Of a stretch of 5,160 bases of DNA, positions 1 through 5,160 are shown piece by piece. Each line of letters starts with the position of its first letter. Position 1 is the stretch's first letter. The translations under genes and the position numbers were made by a program. Source of the stretch: Calditrichota bacterium (lineage in GTDB: Bacteria > Calditrichota > Calditrichia > RBG-13-44-9); assembly GCA_016934605.1 (NCBI GenBank), contig JAFGSO010000152.1, forward strand, positions 1-5,160, given 5' to 3'. The notes beneath the pieces were generated by a model, which saw nothing but the letters and a program-made list of their open reading frames with translations, searched no databases and had not been told where the DNA came from.

Positions 1-657
1 AATTTGATACTGGCCGATGAAATCAACCGTTCTCCGGCCAAAGTTCAGAGCGCTTTGCTGGAAGCCATGCAGGAGAGGCAGGTAACTATTGGTGATGAAA
101 CCTTTAAGCTCACCGAACCGTTTCTGGTGATGGCAACCCAGAATCCCATCGAGCAGGAAGGAACCTATCCTCTTCCGGAAGCTCAGGTGGATCGTTTTAT
201 GCTGAAACTGAACATTACCTATCCGGGAAAAGAGGAAGAATACGAAATTATGCAGCGTATGACCACCGGAGAACCAATTGCCGTATCAGCAGTGGTGACG
301 CCACAGGATATTCTTCTGGCACGTTCGGTTGTCAATGAAGTCTATATGGACGAAAAAATCGACCGTTATATCATTGATATCGTCTTTGCAACCCGGAATC
401 CGTCGGAATATGGCTTAAAAGATATTGAGCCGCTAATCGCTTATGGTGCATCACCCCGGGCATCCATCTATCTGAAACTGGCTGCCAAGGCACATGCCTT
501 CCTGCGAAGACGGGGTTATGTGACACCTGAAGATGTCAAAGCGATCGGTATGGATGTCCTGCGGCACCGTATTATCGTCACATACGAAGCAGAAGCGGAA
601 AATGTAACACCGGAAGATGTGGTTCGCCGGGTTTTGAATCATATTGAAGTACCATAA
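1..657 (+). CDS. MoxR-family AAA+ ATPase, 5'-truncated by window edge
   Basis: The reading frame is open from the first base, so the true start and the Walker A region lie upstream; about 218 residues remain, against roughly 320-330 in the family. Visible motifs follow the MoxR order. A Walker B strand ending in ADEINR lies at about 7-30. Sensor 1 is MATQNP (130-147). The family signature YPLPEAQVDRF (about 166-198) contains the likely arginine finger at 193-195. Sensor 2 is in GASPRAS, with its Arg at 457-459. The helical lid follows and ends in RHRI and a TPEDVV segment. MoxR ATPases are cytoplasmic, hexamer-forming chaperone-like enzymes that usually work with VWA-domain partners encoded next door; here that partner is the following DUF58 gene. 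The specific client is unknown. The motifs present look intact, with no sign of decay. Confidence 0.95.
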   Translation, partial: NLILADEINRSPAKVQSALLEAMQERQVTIGDETFKLTEPFLVMATQNPIEQEGTYPLPEAQVDRFMLKLNITYPGKEEEYEIMQRMTTGEPIAVSAVVTPQDILLARSVVNEVYMDEKIDRYIIDIVFATRNPSEYGLKDIEPLIAYGASPRASIYLKLAAKAHAFLRRRGYVTPEDVKAIGMDVLRHRIIVTYEAEAENVTPEDVVRRVLNHIEVP

Positions 658-746
658 AAGCTATAACAAACAGGCGTTATTCAATATTTAAGAAACTAAT
701 GATACCGTTTTTAGTTTGGTCATTTGAATTCTGAATCGATGAATCC
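658..746 (+). other. 89-base intergenic gap between MoxR and DUF58 genes
   Basis: This AT-rich spacer is the longest gap in the window. No convincing terminator hairpin is present, and no clear promoter could be defined by eye. There is also no purine-rich Shine-Dalgarno sequence just before the ATG at 747. It could hold a weak internal promoter, or simply be an untranslated spacer in one transcript. Confidence 0.4.
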
Positions 747-1640
747 ATGGATACCAAAGAATTACTCAAGAAAGTCCGTCAGATTGAAATCAGTATCCGC
801 GGGGTAGTAAATGAGGTATTCGCCGGCGAATATCATTCGGTATTCAAAGGCAGGGGAATGGAATTCGCTGAAGTCCGGGAATATCAACCGGGGGATGATA
901 TCCGGACAATCGACTGGAATGTTTCCGCCCGGATGAACCACCCTTATGTGAAAGTGTTCGAAGAAGAGCGTGAACTCACTGTTATGATTCTTTTTGACGC
1001 CAGTTCCTCTGAAAGTTTTGGCAGCCGGAACCAGATGAAGGGCGATGTTGCCATCGAGATTTCTGCTCTGCTGGCGTCCTCCGCTATTCGGAATAACGAT
1101 AAAGTGGGTTTAATTATTTTCAGTGACAAGATTGAAAAATTCGTCGCTCCGCGGAAAGGTCGTAAGCATATTCTGAGAGTGATCCGCGAACTCTTATATT
1201 TCGCAACTTCTGAGGAAACGCCTAAATCCACTTCAACCGATATCGCTGCTGCCCTAGAATATATGAATCAGATATTGAAACGGAGAGCCACCGTATTCCT
1301 GATCAGCGATTTTCTGGCAGAAGGCTTCGAAAGAGACCTTCAGATTGCTAACCGACGTCATGATTTAGTAGCGATCCGGTTGATCGATCCGCTGGAGGAA
1401 AGGCTGCCGGATGTGGGAATATTGGAACTGGAAGACCTGGAAACGGGGGAAACCATGCTGATTGATACATCGTTTGATGAAATCCGGGAAACAGTGAGTG
1501 AAAACGCCTATACCCAGAAAAGCAGTCTGGAGAAAATGCTTAAATCGATTGGTATTGATTTTATAGACATTTACACAGATCGGTCTTATATCCAGCCTCT
1601 CACCCGGTTTTTCAGGGTACGGGCCAGACGGTTTCATTAA
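747..1640 (+). CDS. DUF58 domain protein (VWA-like partner of MoxR)
   Basis: This 297-residue protein carries the DUF58 hallmark, with GRGMEFAEVREYQPGDDIR at residues 35-53 followed by IDWNVSARM. It then has a VWA-like fold with an apparently complete metal-ion-dependent adhesion site: D84-x-S86-x-S88, a Thr at about 164 in STSTDI, and Asp188 in ISDF. No signal peptide or membrane segment is visible, so it should be cytoplasmic; many DUF58 proteins instead carry two N-terminal helices, and this is the short soluble type. The ATG at 747 is chosen because an in-frame stop lies at 732-734 with no other standard start between; it lacks an obvious Shine-Dalgarno site. DUF58 genes are typically adjacent to moxR and are assumed to be functional partners of the ATPase. 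The exact biochemical role is not established. Confidence 0.93.
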   Translation: MDTKELLKKVRQIEISIRGVVNEVFAGEYHSVFKGRGMEFAEVREYQPGDDIRTIDWNVSARMNHPYVKVFEEERELTVMILFDASSSESFGSRNQMKGDVAIEISALLASSAIRNNDKVGLIIFSDKIEKFVAPRKGRKHILRVIRELLYFATSEETPKSTSTDIAAALEYMNQILKRRATVFLISDFLAEGFERDLQIANRRHDLVAIRLIDPLEERLPDVGILELEDLETGETMLIDTSFDEIRETVSENAYTQKSSLEKMLKSIGIDFIDIYTDRSYIQPLTRFFRVRARRFH

Positions 1641-1664
1641 TAAAAATGAGATAGTTCACCAATA

Positions 1665-2636
1665 ATGATGCATAGTATGATGATGAAATTCAGTGAAAGA
1701 AAAGCGCTTTTTGTCATTTTTATTGTATCGATGACATTAATTTTCAGCAGTTGTAATGAAAGGCCAGGAAAGGCCATTCCTGCAGAAAAGAAGCGTGAAA
1801 TTGCCAATGTGTTGTATAATCAGCAGTTATTCAAACAGTCCGTGAAAGAGTATATTGATTATCTGAATCATTACGACCTGGAAGTAAAAGAACAGGCTAA
1901 TATTGCTTACATGATTGGAAATATTTATTTCGAACGTTTACAGGATTACGAGAATGCTCTGGCTTATTATCTTCGAGTAAAACATCTTTATCCTGAATCA
2001 ACCCTTCAGCAGGATGTCAGCCGGAAAATCGTGGAGTGCCTGGAACGAATGGAACGTTCTCTGGATGCCAGGCAGGTTATTGAGGAGAGTGCCTCCCTGG
2101 ATGAATCACAGAAGCCTCAGTCCAGGCCGGGAGATGTTATTGCACAGATCGGTGATCGGGAGATCACCAGCGGAGACCTGCAATATGAAATGAACAGACT
2201 TCCAAGATATGTTCAGGAGCAGATTCAGACCAGAGAACAGAAAGTTGAATTTCTCAGAAGTTATATTGTTCAGGAACTTCTCTACGATTCAGCGAAACGA
2301 CGTGGTCTGGACAAGGATAAAGAGGTGAGAGAGGGTCTTCTACAGGCTGAAAAATCGCTGATGACCCAGAAATTGCTTCAGGAGGAAATTGAGAAGGAAG
2401 TGAATCCGGAACACTATTCCAACGCCGATGTGGAGCTTTATTATAAAGCAAATAAAGAGGATTATGCTGAAAAAGATGATCAGGGCAATGTAAAACGCAC
2501 ACCACCGTTCAGTGAAGTTCAGGAACAGGTGGCACAGGATTTTATGCAGAAAAAACAGCAGGAAGCTTATCAGAGACTGGTGGATCGTCTGATGAAAGCG
2601 GAAAATGTCAGGATTTATGAGAGTAAATTTCAATAA
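1665..2636 (+). CDS. Predicted lipoprotein: TPR-like helices plus SurA/PrsA-type chaperone region without parvulin domain
   Basis: The 323-residue product has a basic N-terminus, a hydrophobic stretch (about residues 14-27) and a lipobox-like FSSC with Cys30, so it is probably exported and lipid-anchored. Residues 42-140 look like two to three TPR units; the clearest is around 78-110 (AYMIGNIYFERLQDYENALA). Residues 157-180 (VIAQIGDREIT, then DLQYEMNRLP) match the start of the SurA/PrsA N-terminal chaperone domain, followed by charged helices to about 245. DVELYYKANKEDY (255-267) normally precedes a parvulin domain, and PFSEVQEQVAQDF (281-293) normally follows it. Only about 13 residues separate them, so the catalytic isomerase domain is absent while the frame stays open. 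Role inferred: a periplasm-facing chaperone or scaffold, not an isomerase. The start is uncertain: in-frame ATGs lie at 1665, 1668, 1677, 1680 and 1683, after an in-frame stop at 1647, with no good Shine-Dalgarno site. The C-terminal coding region overlaps the next gene. Confidence 0.72.
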   Translation: MMHSMMMKFSERKALFVIFIVSMTLIFSSCNERPGKAIPAEKKREIANVLYNQQLFKQSVKEYIDYLNHYDLEVKEQANIAYMIGNIYFERLQDYENALAYYLRVKHLYPESTLQQDVSRKIVECLERMERSLDARQVIEESASLDESQKPQSRPGDVIAQIGDREITSGDLQYEMNRLPRYVQEQIQTREQKVEFLRSYIVQELLYDSAKRRGLDKDKEVREGLLQAEKSLMTQKLLQEEIEKEVNPEHYSNADVELYYKANKEDYAEKDDQGNVKRTPPFSEVQEQVAQDFMQKKQQEAYQRLVDRLMKAENVRIYESKFQ

Positions 2637-3708
2637 AAAATTCAGGAAAAGAGGGATAAGATTTTCTCCTGCCATATGTGCACTGGCCATTCTTCTTTCA
2701 GGATTGAATGCGCAGGAGCAATCCTTGATTGAAGTGGATGCCTCGGTGGACAAAGCGTTAATCACCATCGGAGACCGGATTACCTATTCACTGATCATCC
2801 GTCACGATGCGGATTTGCATGTAGAACAGCCCGGTCCGGGTGCCAATCTCGGTCAGTTTGAGATCAAGGATTATTCTATTATTGATCCGGTGGAATTGGA
2901 TGGACGGATTGTTCAGCAGTTCGATTATCAGATATCGGTTTTCGACACCGGTCGGTTCGTCATTCCTCCTTTTCCGGTGGCTTTTGCTTCATCGGACACA
3001 GCACGGGATTATCAGATTATTCAGACTGATCCCATCGAAATCACGGTAGAAAGCGTTCTGACTGCGGAAGATAATGAGATACGGGATATCAAACCGCCAC
3101 AGAACGTCCCGTTGGATTACACCGGATGGTTAATTATCGGTGGAATCGGTTTAATTGTTTTCGCAATAGCAATGGGTGCCTTTTATTACTGGCGCTACAG
3201 AAGAAGGGGAGAACCGCTTTTCAGGAAGGAAACCATTCGTCCGGCGCATGAAATCGCTCTGGAAGAACTGTTTGTTTTATCACAAGAATGGCCCCAAATG
3301 TTGGAAAATGGAGAACATAAAATTCTTTTCTCCAGACTTTCTGAAATCCTTCGGCGATATCTGGAAAACCGTTTTTTCATTAAAGCCATGGAGGAAACAA
3401 CCTTCGAAATCGCTGTTTCTCTGGAAGAACTTGAACTGGATGAAAATGACCAAAGTTGCTTGATTTCAGTCCTGGAATTTTCGGATCTGGTGAAATTTGC
3501 CAAATATGTCCCTCATCAAAATGAAGTAGTTAAACAGCTTGAAGAAGCCCAAAACTTTATAGATGCGACAAAATTGGTTTTCGAAGCGGTGGAACATAAG
3601 ATTGAGGTCAGGGAAGATGAGCAGGAATCCGGTCTTATGCAGGCTGTAGTACAGCATAACAACACAAACTCAAATACCCCGTTGAAACAGAAAACAGATA
3701 TAAAATAA
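2605..3708 (+). CDS. BatD/DUF4381-like membrane protein
   Basis: This protein has up to 367 residues. Its N-terminus is basic (KKFRKR), followed by a hydrophobic signal peptide probably cleaved after LNA (residue 36). Residues 37-165 form a beta-rich periplasmic region of the BatD type, with IEVDASVDKALITIGDRIT near the start and FDTGRFVIPPFPV at 113-125. One membrane segment spans about 175-195 and is followed by the stop-transfer run RYRRRGE. The cytoplasmic region (about 205-330) contains FSRLSEILRRYLENRF (242-257) and an ETTFEI segment, as seen in DUF4381/BatD C-terminal domains. The last 30 or so residues are polar and low in complexity. BatD-like proteins sit with MoxR/DUF58/VWA genes and are thought to be membrane components of that system. 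The start is ambiguous: ATG 2605 overlaps the upstream gene by 32 bases, whereas ATG 2617 overlaps by 20 and has AGGA at 2610-2613 only three bases away. Either overlap suggests translational coupling. The family assignment rests on motif recall. Confidence 0.76.
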   Translation: MSGFMRVNFNKKFRKRGIRFSPAICALAILLSGLNAQEQSLIEVDASVDKALITIGDRITYSLIIRHDADLHVEQPGPGANLGQFEIKDYSIIDPVELDGRIVQQFDYQISVFDTGRFVIPPFPVAFASSDTARDYQIIQTDPIEITVESVLTAEDNEIRDIKPPQNVPLDYTGWLIIGGIGLIVFAIAMGAFYYWRYRRRGEPLFRKETIRPAHEIALEELFVLSQEWPQMLENGEHKILFSRLSEILRRYLENRFFIKAMEETTFEIAVSLEELELDENDQSCLISVLEFSDLVKFAKYVPHQNEVVKQLEEAQNFIDATKLVFEAVEHKIEVREDEQESGLMQAVVQHNNTNSNTPLKQKTDIK

Positions 3709-3730
3709 AACCTTGAAAAAATAAATAAAT

Positions 3731-3737
3731 GGAGGTG
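3731..3737 (+). promoter_or_regulatory. Strong Shine-Dalgarno site for the ABC ATPase (TTG start)
   Basis: GGAGGTG lies seven bases (counting from GGAGG) before the TTG at 3743. It decides the start, because the conserved N-terminal strand IEVKDLTRYYG begins directly after this codon. An ATG at 3729 overlaps the site but is out of frame and stops after five codons. Confidence 0.85.
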
Positions 3738-3742
3738 CCAAA

Positions 3743-4681
3743 TTGATTGAGGTAAAAGATCTAACTCGTTACTACGGCGAAAAGCGAGCAATTCATAATG
3801 TCTCTTTCGAAGTGAAGAAAGGTGAGGTACTGGGACTTCTGGGGCCGAATGCGGCCGGAAAAACGACCACCATGAAGATCCTGACCTGTTTCATGCCACC
3901 AACATCGGGGAGTGCTACCGTAGCCGATTATAGTATCTGGGAACAGCCCATGGAAATCAAAAAACTGATCGGCTATCTTCCCGAGAATCCACCCCTGTAT
4001 AACGATCTGAAGGTTCTGGAGTATCTTGATTTTGCTGCGAAGATTAAAGGAATCCCTTCAGATAAACGGAAGTCAGCCATCTCCACAGCTGTCGAAAAGT
4101 CAGCCCTGGGATCGGTTCAAAATCAGGTTGTAGGCAGCCTTTCCAAGGGATTTAAACAGCGTGTAGGTCTGGGACAGGCGCTTCTGGACGAACCACCTAT
4201 TCTGATTCTGGATGAACCAACAGTTGGGCTCGATCCACGGCAGATCATCGAAATTCGTGAACTCATCAAAAATCTGGGGGGAGAGCATACCATCATTCTA
4301 TCAACTCACATTTTGCCGGAGGTGGAAATGACCTGCGGACGGGTGGTGATTATCAATGAGGGTGAAGTGGTAGCTGAAGATACTCCGGAAAAACTCACCA
4401 GGCGTCTGAAAGGATCGGAGCGGACACTTCTGGAAATCGAAGGAGATGATGCGGTTGCACAATCGGTATTTTCTGGATTTGGTGAAATTACCAAAGTAGA
4501 TAAGCAAAGTGTTTCCAGAAATAATCATACCCACTTTACTCTGGAAACCACCTCGGATATCCGAAAAGATCTGGCCCGGGCCCTGGTTGACAAAGGTCTG
4601 GGACTTTATGAATTGCGAACCGAAGCGTACTCGCTGGAGGAAATATTCCTGCACCTGACAACGAAAGAGGAGGTGGCCTGA
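3743..4681 (+). CDS. ABC-2 type transporter ATP-binding protein (NatA/GldA-like)
   Basis: This 312-residue nucleotide-binding subunit powers the membrane permease encoded immediately downstream. Motifs in order: Walker A GPNAAGKTT (34-42); a Q-loop region GYLPENPPLY, in which Glu81 occupies the usual Gln position; ABC signature LSKGFKQR (133-140); Walker B ILILDEP with Asp157 and catalytic Glu158; D-loop VGLDP; and H-loop His189 in STHIL. The C-terminal region (about 215-312) is the accessory domain common in ABC-2 ATPases, ending in the typical YSLEEIFLHLT. GYLPEN-PLY and LSKGF-QR are characteristic of the subfamily that includes GldA and other ABC-2 ATPases. It begins with TTG after a strong ribosome site, 34 bases from the BatD-like gene, so it may be in the same operon. 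The substrate cannot be deduced. All catalytic motifs look functional. Confidence 0.93.
   Translation: MIEVKDLTRYYGEKRAIHNVSFEVKKGEVLGLLGPNAAGKTTTMKILTCFMPPTSGSATVADYSIWEQPMEIKKLIGYLPENPPLYNDLKVLEYLDFAAKIKGIPSDKRKSAISTAVEKSALGSVQNQVVGSLSKGFKQRVGLGQALLDEPPILILDEPTVGLDPRQIIEIRELIKNLGGEHTIILSTHILPEVEMTCGRVVIINEGEVVAEDTPEKLTRRLKGSERTLLEIEGDDAVAQSVFSGFGEITKVDKQSVSRNNHTHFTLETTSDIRKDLARALVDKGLGLYELRTEAYSLEEIFLHLTTKEEVA
4669..4673 (+). promoter_or_regulatory. Shine-Dalgarno site for the ABC permease, inside the ATPase 3' end
   Basis: GGAGG within the last codons of the ATPase gene lies ten bases before ATG 4684. Its placement supports this start and ties translation of the permease to that of the ATPase. 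Confidence 0.8.
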
Positions 4682-4683
4682 TT

Positions 4684-5160
4684 ATGAAAAAAACAATAGC
4701 CATATTTCAAAAAGAACTGAAGCATTTTTTCTATTCACCAATTGCATATATCGTTATTGCAGCATTTACGCTAATTGCCGGGATATTCTTCTATCTTTAT
4801 CTCAGCAGTTTTGTGGAAGCGGCGTTCATGGATATGATGCGATCTCAGCAGTTCCGAACAGCACCGCAAAAATTTAATATCAACCTGCAGCTGATCCGTC
4901 CTTACTTCTGGAACCTGGCACTGATTTCCCTTTTTGTCCTCCCGCTGGTGACCATGCGGCTTTATTCGGAAGAAAAACGAGCCGGTACGGTGGAGCTTCT
5001 CTATACCACGCCGCTCTCTGTTGCCAATATTGTTATTGGAAAGTTCTTTGCCGGAATTGTTTTCTACATTGTAATGCTGATTCCTACTTTCATCTTTATG
5101 GCTTTGCTGTTCGTATACGGAAATCCTGAACTGGGACCGGTACTGTCAGGATATCTGGGT
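4684..5160 (+). CDS. ABC-2 type transporter permease (GldF-like), 3'-truncated by window edge
   Basis: The frame is open from ATG 4684 to the last base, giving 159 residues of a protein expected to be about 240 long. It starts two bases after the ATPase stop. The N-terminus MKKTIAIFQKELKHFFYSP is the usual amphipathic entry of ABC-2 permeases. Likely membrane segments are at about 19-41, 75-93 and 120-145. Between the second and third lies the cytoplasmic hallmark MRLYSEEKRAGTVELLYTTP (residues 91-110), very typical of the GldF-like family. The protein should form the transmembrane channel partner of the upstream ATPase in the inner membrane. GldF in Bacteroidota is linked to gliding and secretion, but homologues are widespread in non-gliding bacteria, so motility should not be assumed. 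A GldG-like gene often follows in related loci; that region is outside the window. Confidence 0.92.
   Translation, partial: MKKTIAIFQKELKHFFYSPIAYIVIAAFTLIAGIFFYLYLSSFVEAAFMDMMRSQQFRTAPQKFNINLQLIRPYFWNLALISLFVLPLVTMRLYSEEKRAGTVELLYTTPLSVANIVIGKFFAGIVFYIVMLIPTFIFMALLFVYGNPELGPVLSGYLG

Noticed and set aside
663..680. Short inverted repeat ATAAC...GTTAT just after the MoxR stop codon
   Set aside because: The stem has only five mostly A-T pairs with an eight-base loop and no T-run follows, so it is not credible as a terminator.
712..719. TAGTTTGG resembling a Bacteroidota -7 promoter element (TAnnTTTG)
   Set aside because: It has a mismatch, there is no TTTG-type element at the proper distance upstream, and the host lineage is unknown.
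2466..2504. Possible frameshift or deletion damage explaining the missing parvulin domain
   Set aside because: Recognisable family sequence continues in the same frame on both sides of the gap, so the short linker looks native.
2340..2768. Antisense open frame of 142 codons across the lipoprotein/BatD-like junction
   Set aside because: It lies opposite two well-supported genes, has a low-complexity Phe/Leu-rich translation with no recognisable motif, and is best explained as a frame shadow.
3176..3463. Open frame of 95 codons in another frame inside the BatD-like gene
   Set aside because: The host frame has clear domain structure here; the alternative translation is rich in Trp, Lys and Phe without any family pattern.
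3743..5160. Calling the ABC genes true gliding-motility genes gldA and gldF
   Set aside because: Close homologues occur in many non-gliding bacteria and no other gliding gene is visible, so only similarity is claimed.

Overview
The window holds six protein genes, all on the + strand and tightly packed. Both end genes are cut by the window edges. No RNA genes, mobile elements, CRISPR arrays or long repeats were seen. Base composition looks balanced (roughly mid-40s % GC, judged by eye, not counted). Weak or absent Shine-Dalgarno sites before several genes, together with the gene types, suggest a bacterium from the broad Bacteroidota / Calditrichota / Marinimicrobia-like (FCB) assemblage. That placement is inference; no phylogenetic marker is present.

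The first module (1-3708) resembles the MoxR / 'Bat' (aerotolerance-type) locus. It begins with the C-terminal two thirds of a MoxR-family AAA+ ATPase. After an 89-base gap comes a DUF58 protein with a von Willebrand A-like fold. Next, 24 bases on, is a predicted lipoprotein that joins TPR-like helices to a SurA/PrsA-type chaperone region lacking the parvulin isomerase domain. Overlapping its 3' end is a BatD/DUF4381-like protein with a signal peptide, a periplasmic N-terminal domain, one membrane segment and a cytoplasmic C-terminal domain. In characterised or frequently described loci of this kind, MoxR and DUF58 are thought to act in the cytoplasm on membrane-anchored VWA/Bat proteins. Here no BatA/BatB-type membrane VWA gene lies between DUF58 and the BatD-like gene.

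The second module (3743-5160) is an ABC-2 type exporter of the NatA/GldA-GldF kind. It has an ATPase with a TTG start and a textbook Shine-Dalgarno site, then a GldF-like permease starting two bases after the ATPase stop codon. The permease runs off the window end. In related loci a GldG-like auxiliary protein often follows, so the next gene downstream is worth inspecting.

The layout suggests one or two co-transcribed units serving envelope functions: a AAA+/VWA chaperone pair, an outer-membrane or periplasmic foldase-like lipoprotein, a membrane adaptor and an exporter. The substrate of each is unknown. This is largely a recognisable conserved locus. The most unusual item is the TPR plus parvulin-less SurA-like lipoprotein in the position where a Bat-type TPR or VWA gene would be expected.
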